A stretch of 64,000 bases of DNA from Pseudomonas sp. 30_B (GTDB lineage Bacteria; Pseudomonadota; Gammaproteobacteria; Pseudomonadales; Pseudomonadaceae). How positions within the stretch are numbered: the stretch's first letter is position 1; each line of letters starts with the position of its first letter. The notes under the pieces were generated by a model that worked only from the letters and a program-made list of their open reading frames with translations, made no database searches and was not told where the DNA came from. Location of the stretch: NCBI RefSeq assembly GCF_017491605.1, contig NZ_JAFGYY010000025.1, forward strand, positions 19,267 to 83,266, given 5' to 3'. This document shows, one piece after another, positions 49,778-58,153 of this stretch. Made by a program: the position numbers and the translations under genes.

Positions 49778-51958
49778 ATGGGCCTGGGACCGAAGCTCGA
49801 AAGCGTGCTCGAGCGCATCGGCCTGTCGATGACGGAAATCGAACAGCGCCTGGAGTACCTGAACTGGGGCGAGGACGATGCCCGCCGTTTGAACGGACGC
49901 GCCGTCGACCTCGATCTGTGCCATCGGCAGTTCATCGAGCGACTCTACGACCACCTGCGCGACTACCCCCACCTGGGGGCGATCCTCGCCGACCCCGCCA
50001 CGCTGGAGCGCCTCAAGCGCAGCCAGTTCGAGTACTACCGCCAGCTCTGGGACGCCCCGCAGAGCGCCGACTATGTGCGCGACCGCCTGCGCATCGGGCT
50101 GGTGCACCAGCAGGTGGGCGTGGAGCTGAAGTGGTACCTGGGCGCCTACCGGCTGTATCTGGAGCACATGCTCGACGAGTTGCTGGGCGACGCGCCGGAA
50201 GCGCCGGCCTTCAGCAGCCTGCTCAAGCGAGTGTTCTTCGACATGTCGCTGGCCATCGATACCTATGGCGCGGCGCAGCGCCAGGCGCTGGAAGACAGCG
50301 AGGCACGCTTCGCCCGTGCCTTGCGCGGGGCCAACGACGGTATCTGGGACTGGGACCTGGGCAACGACCGCCTCTATGTCTCCGAACGCTGGTCGCGCAT
50401 GCTCGGCCTCTCCCCCGACAACCTGGGCGAGAGCAGCACCAGCTGGTTCGCCCGCGTGCATCCGGACGACCTGCCCGGCCTGCGCCAGGCCATCGATGCG
50501 CACCTGCGCGGCAGCAGCCCGCTGCTCAATCATGAATACCGCATCCGCCAGCGCGACGGCGGCTATCTCTGGGTGCAGGCGCGCGGGGTGATCACCGACG
50601 GGCGCATGGCCGGTTCGCAGACCGATATCAGCCAACGCAAGGCCAGCGAGCACCAGCTCAGCCACGCGGCGCGGCACGATCCGCTGACCGGCTTGGCCAA
50701 CCGCCTGCGCCTGGACGAGTTGCTGCAGCAGGCGCTGATGCGCCAGCGCCGCCCCGGTGCGCGCGAGTCCGGCCTGCTGTTCATCGACCTGGACCGTTTC
50801 AAGCTGATCAACGACAGCCTCGGCCACGCGGTCGGCGACCGGGTGCTGGTGGAGGTCGCCCAGCGCCTGCTGCGCTGCCTGCGCCCCGGCGATCATCTGG
50901 CGCGTTTCGGCGGCGACGAGTTCGTGGTGCTGCTTGATGACCTGGCCAGCCTCACCGACGCCGAACAGGTCGCCCAGCGCATGCTCGATTACCTGCACCT
51001 GCCGCTGCATGTGGACGGCCGGACGCTGGTGGTCAGCGCCAGCATCGGCATCACCGGCCTGATCACCGACGGCCAGGCGATCGACACGCTGCAGGCCGCG
51101 GACCTGGCGCTGTACCGCGCCAAGGAAGCCGGCAAGGCACAGTACGCGCGCTTCAGCCTGGAGCTGCAGGCGGAGGCGCAACGCCGTCTCGATCTGGAGA
51201 GCGCGCTGGCCCAGGCACTGCGCAACGAGGAGTTCAGTCTCAACTATCAGCCCATCGTCTGCCTGGACGGGAACGAGGCGCGCTGGGTGGCGGTGGAAGT
51301 GTTGCTGCGCTGGAGCCGCAATGGCGAGCCGGTGTCGCCGTTGCAGTTCATTCCGGCGCTGGAGGAATCCGGGGAGATCGTCCGGGTCGGTGACTGGGTG
51401 CTGCGTCAGGCCTGTCGGCAGACGGCGCTCTGGCAACGCGCGGGGCGTAAGGACCTCTACTGCTCGGTGAACCTGTCGAGCCGCCAGTTGCAGCAGCCGG
51501 GTTTCGCCGCGCGCGTCCGGCAGATCCTCGCGGAAAGCGGGCTGTCGCCGTGCAGCCTGGTGCTGGAAATCACCGAGAGCCTGCTGATGCAGGACGGCGC
51601 GGAAACCCTCGCCTGCCTGCGCGAACTGGCCGCCCAGGGCGTGCGCCTGGCGCTGGATGATTTCGGCACCGGCTATTCGTCGCTGGGCTATCTCAAGCGC
51701 TACCCGCTGCACATCCTGAAGGTGGACCGCAGCTTCATCACCCGCGTGCCGGACGACCCGGAGCTGAGCGCCATCTGCCGGGCGATCATCGGCCTCGGCC
51801 ATAGCCTGGGGCTGGAGGTGGTGGCCGAGGGCGTCGAGCGCCAGGAGCACCTGGACTTCCTGCACCAGGAAGGTTGCCGCTACGCCCAGGGCTTCCTGTT
51901 CAGCCGGCCGCAGCCGCCTGAGACGCTGTTCGAGCACAACCCGGAGCCGCCGCGATGA
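49778..51958 (+). CDS. Globin-coupled PAS-GGDEF-EAL c-di-GMP protein
   Basis: This 726-residue soluble protein has a protoglobin/globin-sensor domain (about 1-165; proximal-His-like VHQQVGVELKWYLGAY), a PAS domain (about 190-300), GGDEF (intact GGDEF at 378-382) and EAL. The last carries E507-V-L instead of EAL but keeps the metal and catalytic motifs EITESLLM, DDFGTGYSSL and VAEGVERQEHL. It probably turns oxygen or another haem ligand into a c-di-GMP change. The start at 49778 follows AAGGAG with seven-base spacing. Its stop overlaps the start of the chemoreceptor gene by four bases. Confidence 0.85.
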   Translation: MGLGPKLESVLERIGLSMTEIEQRLEYLNWGEDDARRLNGRAVDLDLCHRQFIERLYDHLRDYPHLGAILADPATLERLKRSQFEYYRQLWDAPQSADYVRDRLRIGLVHQQVGVELKWYLGAYRLYLEHMLDELLGDAPEAPAFSSLLKRVFFDMSLAIDTYGAAQRQALEDSEARFARALRGANDGIWDWDLGNDRLYVSERWSRMLGLSPDNLGESSTSWFARVHPDDLPGLRQAIDAHLRGSSPLLNHEYRIRQRDGGYLWVQARGVITDGRMAGSQTDISQRKASEHQLSHAARHDPLTGLANRLRLDELLQQALMRQRRPGARESGLLFIDLDRFKLINDSLGHAVGDRVLVEVAQRLLRCLRPGDHLARFGGDEFVVLLDDLASLTDAEQVAQRMLDYLHLPLHVDGRTLVVSASIGITGLITDGQAIDTLQAADLALYRAKEAGKAQYARFSLELQAEAQRRLDLESALAQALRNEEFSLNYQPIVCLDGNEARWVAVEVLLRWSRNGEPVSPLQFIPALEESGEIVRVGDWVLRQACRQTALWQRAGRKDLYCSVNLSSRQLQQPGFAARVRQILAESGLSPCSLVLEITESLLMQDGAETLACLRELAAQGVRLALDDFGTGYSSLGYLKRYPLHILKVDRSFITRVPDDPELSAICRAIIGLGHSLGLEVVAEGVERQEHLDFLHQEGCRYAQGFLFSRPQPPETLFEHNPEPPR

Positions 51959-53523
51959 AGCTGAACCTGCCGGTCACCGGTCGCCAGGTCGAGGTGCCGG
52001 AACACGCCAACATTCTCTCCACCACCGACCTCAAGGGCGCGGTGAGCCACGTCAACCCGGACTTCCTCGCCATCAGCGGCTTCACCGCCGAGGAGCTGCT
52101 GGGGTTCAACCACAACCGCGTGCGCCACCCGGACATGCCGCGAGCCGCCTTCGCCCACCTGTGGCAGACGCTGCAGGCCGGGCGCAGCTGGATGGGGCTG
52201 GTGAAGAACCGCTGCAAGAATGGCGATCACTACTGGGTCAGCGCCTTCGTCACGCCGATCCGCCGCAATGGCCGGGTGGTGGAGTACCAGTCGGTGCGCA
52301 CGCGGCCCAGCGCCGCGCAGGTCGAGGCTGCCGAACGGCTGTACGCGGGGTTGCAGGAGGGTGCCGGAGTGTCCCGGCCGCGCCTGCCGCTTATGGCGCA
52401 ATTGCTGATCGGAATGGGCGTAGCCCAGGGTACCGGGGGCTTGTTGGCGCTCTTCTTGCCGCAGTTGGCGCTGCCAGGTGCCCTGCTCTCGCTGGGGCTC
52501 GCCGGCGGCTGGGTGTGGCTGTGTCTGCGGCCGCTCGGTGCGTTGCTCAAGCGCGCTCGGGGCATCGCCGACAATCCGCTGAGCCAGCGCCTGTACTCAG
52601 GCCGCGACGACGAGTTCGGCGAGCTGGATTTCGCCCTGCGCATGCTGGAGGCGGAGACTGCCGCGGTGGTCGGGCGCATGGCCGATGCCTCGCAGCAACT
52701 GGCCGAGCACGCCACGGCGCTGGCCGATGCCATGGCCGGCGGCAGCGCGGCCACGCAGTTGCAGCAGCGCGAGACCGAGCAGGTGGCCAACGCCATGCAC
52801 GAGCTCGCGCAGAGCGTGCAGGAAGTGGCGCGCCACGCGCAGCACAGCGCCGTGGCCGCGCAGTGCAGCGACCGCATCACCCAGTCCGGCCACGACGACG
52901 TGCGCAGCACCCGTGGCCAGCTCGCCGAACTGGAGGCCGGCGTGCGCCAGGCCTGCGCTGCGGTCGAGGAGCAACGGACGCACAGCGAGGCGATCTCGCG
53001 GATGCTGGAGGTGATTCGCGATGTGGCCGGGCAGACCAACCTGCTGGCGCTCAACGCCGCCATCGAGGCCGCGCGGGCCGGCGACAGCGGACGCGGCTTC
53101 GCAGTGGTCGCCGACGAGGTGCGTGCCCTCGCCTCGCGGACCGAGGAGTCCGCGCGGGACATCCAGGGGCTGATCGGCAATCTGCAACGCGGTGCCGAGG
53201 ATTCGGTACGTGCCCTGTGGCAGTGCTGCGAGCAGGCGCTGGCCAGCCTGGAGCAGGCCGGTCATGCCACCGGCACGCTGGAGCGGATCAGCGAGCAGGT
53301 GTCGGCGATCCAGCGCATGAGCCTGGAGATCGCCACGGCCATCGAGCAGCAGGGCGCGGCCAGCGAGGAGGTGCAACGCAGTTTGCAGGCGATTCGTGGA
53401 TCGGCCGAAAGCAATGCGGCCAATGCCGGGACCTGCCAGCGCAGCGCGACGCGCATGGCGGAGTTGGCTGGGGAGTTACGTCTGCTGGCGGAGCATTTCT
53501 GGGAGGGGAGCCGGAGCGTCTAA
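51955..53523 (+). CDS. Aer-like PAS chemoreceptor
   Basis: This 522-residue receptor has an N-terminal PAS domain (about 10-120; HVNPDFLAISGFTAEEL, YWVSAFVTPI), two closely spaced membrane helices (about 140-185), a HAMP-like stretch, and a methyl-accepting signalling domain with the hairpin tip RDVAGQTNLLALNAAIEAAR. It resembles the Aer aerotaxis receptors. Translational coupling (ATGA) to the globin-coupled c-di-GMP enzyme suggests a joint response to oxygen. Alternative: an energy or redox receptor with another cofactor. Confidence 0.85.
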   Translation: MKLNLPVTGRQVEVPEHANILSTTDLKGAVSHVNPDFLAISGFTAEELLGFNHNRVRHPDMPRAAFAHLWQTLQAGRSWMGLVKNRCKNGDHYWVSAFVTPIRRNGRVVEYQSVRTRPSAAQVEAAERLYAGLQEGAGVSRPRLPLMAQLLIGMGVAQGTGGLLALFLPQLALPGALLSLGLAGGWVWLCLRPLGALLKRARGIADNPLSQRLYSGRDDEFGELDFALRMLEAETAAVVGRMADASQQLAEHATALADAMAGGSAATQLQQRETEQVANAMHELAQSVQEVARHAQHSAVAAQCSDRITQSGHDDVRSTRGQLAELEAGVRQACAAVEEQRTHSEAISRMLEVIRDVAGQTNLLALNAAIEAARAGDSGRGFAVVADEVRALASRTEESARDIQGLIGNLQRGAEDSVRALWQCCEQALASLEQAGHATGTLERISEQVSAIQRMSLEIATAIEQQGAASEEVQRSLQAIRGSAESNAANAGTCQRSATRMAELAGELRLLAEHFWEGSRSV

Positions 53524-53551
53524 GGCTTGGCGGGGCGACGAAGGAGCTTTT

Positions 53552-53621
53552 TGTAGGAGCGAGCTTGCTCGCGAACAAACCCCGCAGCGGGGCCCGGTTC
53601 GCGAGCAAGCTCGCTCCTACA
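53552..53621. repeat. REP inverted pair
   Basis: TGTAGGAGCGAGCTTGCTCG and its complement CGAGCAAGCTCGCTCCTACA form 25-bp arms, separated by a short GC spacer with its own CCCGC/GCGGG stem. It lies between convergent genes. Confidence 0.85.
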
Positions 53622-53649
53622 GGTCAAGCACACCCTCGGAGCAGTGGAC

Positions 53650-54999
53650 TCAGAGGAACCAGCGGTACTCGCGCGCGCTGACTTCGTTCATGAAGTCCAG
53701 ATGGTCGTGGCGCTTGTTCTCGCAGTAGACGAAGACGAACTCGCTGCCCAGGCCATCCTTCACCACCGGATGGTCTTCCATGGCGGCGACGGCGCCGAGC
53801 ATGTCGCGGGGGAAATCGATGCCGCTTTCGCGGTCTTCGTTGAGCGGGGCGATGGGTTCGCGCTTGGCTTCCAGGCCGTGTTCCATGCCGGTGAGGATGG
53901 CCGCCAGCACCAGGTACGGGTTGGCGTCGGCGCCAGCCAGGCGGTGCTCGATGCGCAGATTCTTGCCGTCGGACTCGGGGATACGGATGCATGCATCGCG
54001 GTCCTCGAAGCCCCAGCTGGCCTTGCTCGCGGCGTTCACGCGGGAGCCGTAGCGGCGGTAGGCGTTGTGGTTGGCGGCGAAGATCGGCATGCAGTGCGGC
54101 AGCAGCTCCAGGCAGCCGGCCACGGCGTGGCGCAGGGCCTGCTGGTCGTCGCGCTCCAGCAGGTTCTTGCCGTCGCGGTCGTACAGGCTGACGTGCACGT
54201 GCATGCCGCTGCCCGGCGCGTGCAGGTAGGGCTTGCTCATGAAGCTGGCGCGGTAGCCGTGCTTGAGTGCCACGCCACGAGTGGCGCGGGCGAACAGTGC
54301 GGCCTGGTCGGCGGCGTGCAGGCCGTCGTCGCAATGGGCGAAGTTGATCTCGAACTGGCCGGGGCCGATCTCGGCGGTGATGACGTTGGCATCGACGCCC
54401 TGCTCGCGGGAGGCTTCGACGATCTCATGGAGCACGTCGGAGAAGCGCGACAGGCGCTCGATGTGCATGTTCGGCTGGTCGTCCTCGTCGTCGCACAGCG
54501 GATCGCGCGGGTACTGCGGCAGGCCGGCGTCCAGCTTCCTGTCGAACAGGTAGAACTCCAGCTCGAAGGCCACTACCGGGCGGATGCCCTTGGACTCCAG
54601 GCGCTGCATGACGCGGGCGAGCACTTCACGCGGTTCGAACTCGATGGGCGCGTGGGTGCCGTCGGAGCTGATCAGCATCTGCCCCAGCGGCTGGTTCTCC
54701 CAGCGCACCGGCTTGAGCGAGCCGGGGATCAGGCGGCGCGGCGCATCCGGGTCGCCGTCGTTGAAGCAGTAGTCGCCGATGGGGTGCAGGCCGCCCTGCG
54801 CGCCCAGCAGCACGCAGTTCTGCGGCAGTTTCAGGGGGCTGCCGGCGGCGACTTTTTCCAGCATGTCGACGGGGTAGCGCTTGCCGTAGAAGTGGCCGGG
54901 AATGTCCAGGCAGATCAGGTCGACGTAACGGATGTCCGGGTATTGCTGGCGGAAGGCGCGGACTTCGCTGAGCAGGTCGGGATAGGTCGGGCGGTTCAT
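53650..54999 (-). CDS. pauA: Glutamine-synthetase-like gamma-glutamylpolyamine synthetase
   Basis: This 449-residue ligase has the glutamine synthetase fold: PIEFEPREVLARV, FELEFYLFD, NVITAEIGPGQFEINF, GSGMHVHVSLYDRDGKN and NHNAYRR. It lacks the adenylylation loop of GlnA. PauA enzymes glutamylate putrescine, cadaverine or similar amines to start their breakdown. The start at 54999 begins the conserved sequence; the longer frame upstream crosses a repeat. Neighbouring XRE-cupin regulator and FAD oxidase genes support a polyamine pathway. Which paralogue it is cannot be told. Confidence 0.82.
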   Translation of the reverse strand: MNRPTYPDLLSEVRAFRQQYPDIRYVDLICLDIPGHFYGKRYPVDMLEKVAAGSPLKLPQNCVLLGAQGGLHPIGDYCFNDGDPDAPRRLIPGSLKPVRWENQPLGQMLISSDGTHAPIEFEPREVLARVMQRLESKGIRPVVAFELEFYLFDRKLDAGLPQYPRDPLCDDEDDQPNMHIERLSRFSDVLHEIVEASREQGVDANVITAEIGPGQFEINFAHCDDGLHAADQAALFARATRGVALKHGYRASFMSKPYLHAPGSGMHVHVSLYDRDGKNLLERDDQQALRHAVAGCLELLPHCMPIFAANHNAYRRYGSRVNAASKASWGFEDRDACIRIPESDGKNLRIEHRLAGADANPYLVLAAILTGMEHGLEAKREPIAPLNEDRESGIDFPRDMLGAVAAMEDHPVVKDGLGSEFVFVYCENKRHDHLDFMNEVSAREYRWFL

Positions 55000-55074
55000 T
55001 GGGTTTGCCTTTTGTTTTCGGGCGCTTGGAGCAATTTCGAGGCGGGACCGTCGCGAGCGAAGGCCAGGCAAGGC

Positions 55075-55132
55075 GGAAGTCGGCTCGGATGCGGAGTTTA
55101 GGCCGCTAAATGAGCAATCCGAGCCGACTTCC
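55075..55132. repeat. Long hairpin, intergenic repeat between pauA and the regulator
   Basis: GGAAGTCGGCTCGGAT (55075-55090) and its exact complement (55117-55132) form a 16-bp stem, with an inner TTTAG/CTAAA hairpin in the loop. Flanking sequence from about 55034 has the look of a common Pseudomonas intergenic repeat. It may separate pauA from the upstream genes as a transcript end. Confidence 0.7.
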
Positions 55133-55171
55133 AACGCCGCATGGGCGAGCGCAGCAGGTACCGGTCGAAAT

Positions 55172-55723
55172 TCAGGTGAAGATCCAGAGCACCCTTGTCG
55201 GTTTGTCGGTGAGGTTGCCGTAGCGGAACTGGCTGTGCGGCGGCAACTGGAAACTGTCGTTGGCGCGCAGGGTGACGGTGTCGCCCTCGTACCAGATGGT
55301 CAGCTCGCCTTCGAGGACGAAGCCGCCCTGCTCCGAGCTGTCGTTCAGGTGCCCCTCGCCGCTGGTGGCGCCAGGGGCGAGGATGCTGTCGAGCATGGAG
55401 AAGCCGCCGGACATGTTCGGCGAGGCGAGGATGTCGGTGACGCCGCCGGCGTAGTACAGGGTGCGGCGGTCAGCCGGGCGGGTCACCCACTCCAGCTCGC
55501 GGCGGGTTTCGCCGGCGTAGAAATAGGTGGTCGGCACACCCAGGGCTTCGCTGATGGCGGTGAGGTCGGCAACCGTCGGCTGCGACAGGCCACGCTCGAC
55601 CTGGGAAAGGAAACCCACCGAGCGGCCGATCTGTTCGGCCAGCGCGCCCAGGGTGAGGTTCTTGTGCTTGCGCAGGTCGCGGATCAGCGTGGCAAGGTGT
55701 TCGTTGGTGACCGTCTGGGTCAT
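55172..55723 (-). CDS. XRE-family regulator with C-terminal cupin (PauR/PuuR type)
   Basis: This 183-residue protein has an N-terminal helix-turn-helix (LTLGALAEQIGRSVGFLSQV, about residues 22-75) and a cupin domain (about 110-182; EQGGFVLEGELTIWYEGDTV). This layout matches the PuuR/PauR repressors of putrescine catabolism, in which the cupin senses the amine or its glutamyl form. The start at 55723 opens MTQTVTNEHLATLIRDLRKH. It starts 13 bases after the pauB stop. The 57042-57078 near-palindrome in front of pauB is its likely target. Confidence 0.85.
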   Translation of the reverse strand: MTQTVTNEHLATLIRDLRKHKNLTLGALAEQIGRSVGFLSQVERGLSQPTVADLTAISEALGVPTTYFYAGETRRELEWVTRPADRRTLYYAGGVTDILASPNMSGGFSMLDSILAPGATSGEGHLNDSSEQGGFVLEGELTIWYEGDTVTLRANDSFQLPPHSQFRYGNLTDKPTRVLWIFT

Positions 55724-55736
55724 GGCGAAATCCGAT

Positions 55737-57026
55737 TCAGAAAAAGTCGCGCAATCGATACCAGGCCTTGCCGGCGGCTTCCAGTGGCGCTGCGAATCGT
55801 TCGCCACCGGGAAACCCGGGATTGCGGATGCGTTGATAGAGATCAAGCTCGTCGCTACGCCCCAGCATCGCCTCGCTCACCGCGTGGGCGGCGGCCAGGC
55901 TCGGCAGTACGCCGTGGCCGGAATAGCCCTGCAGCCAGTACAGTTCGCCGCGCCGGCCGATGTCCGGGGTGCGGCGCAGGGTGCAGTCGATGTGGCCGCC
56001 CCAGGCGTACTCCAGCTCCACGCCCTTGAGCTGCGGGAACACCCGCTCGACATAGGGACGCGTCGCCGCGCGGATGTCGCTGGGCATGCCGCCCAGGTAG
56101 GTGCAGCCGCCGCCGAACAGCAGACGGTGGTCGGGGGTCAGGCGGAAGTAGTCGAGGACGAACTGGTTGTCGGTGACGCAGCAGTTTTTCGGCAGCAGCG
56201 AGCGCGCCAGTTCTTCGCCCAGCGGCACGGTGGCGACCTGGTAGGTGCCCACCGGCAGCATGCGTTCGGAGACGTCGCGGTCGAGCCCGTCGATGTAGGC
56301 GTTGCAGGCCAGCACCAGGGAGGCGCAGCGCACGCTGCCATGCTCGGTCGTCACCTCATAGCCGCTGCCGCTCTCGCGGAAACTCATGGCGCGGGTCTGC
56401 TCGAAGATGCGGCCGCCGGCACGCTCGAAGGCGCCAGCCAGGCCGTAGGCCAGCTTGAGCGGGTTCAGGTGGGCGGAGTTGGGGTCGTAGAGACCGGCTT
56501 GGTAGCGATCGCTGGCGATCCACTCCGGCAGTTCCTCGCGCGGGACGAAGCGCAATCCTTCATAGCCCCAGCGGCGGTTGGCCTCGGCCTGCCAGTCGTA
56601 GAGCATGCCGACGCGGCGCGGCAGAACGGCAGTCCACAGGTGGCCGACGCGGTAGTCGCAGTCGAAGCCGTGGCGTTGCGGCAGGTCGCGCAGTTCGTGG
56701 GCGGCCCAGAGCATGCCTTGCCAGAGGCGCAGCGCGCCTTCGTGGCCCAGGTCGGCCTCGATCGGGCCCAGGTCGCTGGACCAGCCCGGCAAGGCCTGGC
56801 CACCGTTGCGCCCGGATGCGGCCCAGGCGATGCGGCTGGCTTCGATGATGCAGACCTTACGTCCGCCTTCGGCGAGTTGCAGCGCCGTGTGCAGGCCGCT
56901 GAAACCGGCGCCGATCACCAGCACTTCGCATTCCAGCGGTTCGCGCAGTGCTTCGCGCGGCTGGATCAGCTCGGGGTTGGCGCCGGCATAGTAAGTGCCG
57001 ACCGGCTCGGTCGAACGCAGAAACAT
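55737..57026 (-). CDS. pauB: FAD-dependent gamma-glutamylpolyamine oxidoreductase (PauB/PuuB type)
   Basis: This 429-residue DAO-family flavoprotein has the dinucleotide-binding motif VLVIGAGFSGLHTALQLAEGG (about residues 36-56) and SGRNGGQALPGWSSDL. The C-terminal YAWGGHIDCTLRRTPDIG and LYWLQGYSGHGVLPS segments are typical of PuuB. It oxidises glutamylated polyamines to aldehydes. The ATG at 57026 follows GAGGTGGCC. A GTG two codons earlier is less likely. It is the first gene of the pauB-regulator unit. Confidence 0.85.
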   Translation of the reverse strand: MFLRSTEPVGTYYAGANPELIQPREALREPLECEVLVIGAGFSGLHTALQLAEGGRKVCIIEASRIAWAASGRNGGQALPGWSSDLGPIEADLGHEGALRLWQGMLWAAHELRDLPQRHGFDCDYRVGHLWTAVLPRRVGMLYDWQAEANRRWGYEGLRFVPREELPEWIASDRYQAGLYDPNSAHLNPLKLAYGLAGAFERAGGRIFEQTRAMSFRESGSGYEVTTEHGSVRCASLVLACNAYIDGLDRDVSERMLPVGTYQVATVPLGEELARSLLPKNCCVTDNQFVLDYFRLTPDHRLLFGGGCTYLGGMPSDIRAATRPYVERVFPQLKGVELEYAWGGHIDCTLRRTPDIGRRGELYWLQGYSGHGVLPSLAAAHAVSEAMLGRSDELDLYQRIRNPGFPGGERFAAPLEAAGKAWYRLRDFF

Positions 57027-57041
57027 GGCCACCTCGTGAAA

Positions 57042-57078
57042 TTGTTTTGTTTATTTTTCATGAAAAATAACAGAACAA
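57042..57078 (-). promoter_or_regulatory. 37-bp near-palindromic operator before pauB
   Basis: TTATTTTTCATGAAAAATAA (57051-57070) is a perfect 20-bp palindrome. The outer flanks TTGTTTTGTT and AACAGAACAA extend it with one mismatch and one inserted base. It ends 16 bases before the pauB start and is AT-rich in a GC-rich genome. It is probably the operator for the cupin regulator, inferred from position only. Confidence 0.65.
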
Positions 57079-57132
57079 ATTTCATAAGGCTAGCCCACCG
57101 CTTCCCGCAACGACGGGAAGCGGTGGCAGGGA

Positions 57133-57891
57133 TCAGGACGCCAGCACCGCCGTGCTGGATTCCTCGTCCCGCTTCTGGCGCACGCTGACGACGATCACCA
57201 GCGCCACCAGGATGCCGGCGAGAATCGCCGAGGAGCCGATGGTGCCGAAGTCCAGGCCGCCCTTTTCATGGGACTTGGTGAGGAAGTCGCCGAGGGTCGC
57301 GCCGAACGGACGGGTGAGGACGAAGGCGATCCAGAACAGCAGCACCGAGGACAGCTTGGTGAAGTAGTGCAGCAGCACCACGACCGCGATCAGGCTGCCG
57401 ATCAACAGCGCGCCGCCGGCGAAGCCCAGGCCCGAATCGTCGGCGAGGAAGTCGCCCAGCGCGGTGCCCAGGGTGTTGGAGAAGAGGATCGCGATCCAGT
57501 AGAACATCTCGCCCTTGAAGCTGCGGATGTTGTCCACCGACAGCGAGGTGCCGCTGAAGCGCCAGGCCGCGAAGATCGCCACCAGGATGCTCACCAGGAT
57601 CGCCGAGCCGCTGGCGTAGCCCAGCCCCAGGGTGCGGTCCATGAAGTCCGACATGGTGGTGCCGGCGGTGCTGGTGGAGAGGATCACCAGCCAGTACAGC
57701 CAGGGCACGTAGCGCTTGCTGGCGAGCTGGCCGAACAGGGTGACGAGGAACAGGCTGATGAGGATCAGCGAGCTGATCGCGTAGCCGACGTTGAGGGTCA
57801 TCGACAGCAGGTCGCCGGCGGTTTCCCCCAGGGTGGTGGCGCAGATTTTCATCACCCAGAAGGCCAGGGTGATCTGTGGCAGTTTGTTCAC
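57133..57891 (-). CDS. DUF347-repeat membrane protein (COG4705 type)
   Basis: This 252-residue protein has about eight membrane helices built from four copies of a short repeat: TLGETAGDLLSMTLNVGYA, GTTMSDFMDRTLGLGYASG, LGTALGDFLADDSGLGFAGG and FGATLGDFLTKSHEKGGLDF. Each copy has a conserved Gly-Asp or Ser-Asp followed by Gly-Leu/Gly-Tyr, so an internal pseudo-symmetry as in transporters is likely. The function is unknown. The start is GTG 57891, preceded by CGGAG. Longer in-frame starts add a non-conserved tail. It is divergent from the FNR-like regulator gene. Confidence 0.75.
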   Translation of the reverse strand: MNKLPQITLAFWVMKICATTLGETAGDLLSMTLNVGYAISSLILISLFLVTLFGQLASKRYVPWLYWLVILSTSTAGTTMSDFMDRTLGLGYASGSAILVSILVAIFAAWRFSGTSLSVDNIRSFKGEMFYWIAILFSNTLGTALGDFLADDSGLGFAGGALLIGSLIAVVVLLHYFTKLSSVLLFWIAFVLTRPFGATLGDFLTKSHEKGGLDFGTIGSSAILAGILVALVIVVSVRQKRDEESSTAVLAS

Positions 57892-58153
57892 GGGTAGGAC
57901 TCCGGAAGTGAGCGGGATGGACGCGCCCGTTTCCGCTGGCCGCGTCGCCGGCACCCGGAGTTACTCTGGGCTCCCCCCAAGACCCCATGGTGCACGGTGC
58001 GCAAGACTGCGGTCGACGCAGTGAAGAAAGGGTCAAAGCGGAATGAAAAATCCATTCGATAGACGCTTTTCCTACCGACCGGCAAGTGACAGATGGTCGT
58101 CCGTTGCTATGGTTTGAAGGGGGCGATTTGCCCGAGGAAGGCTGTGCTGCGCG

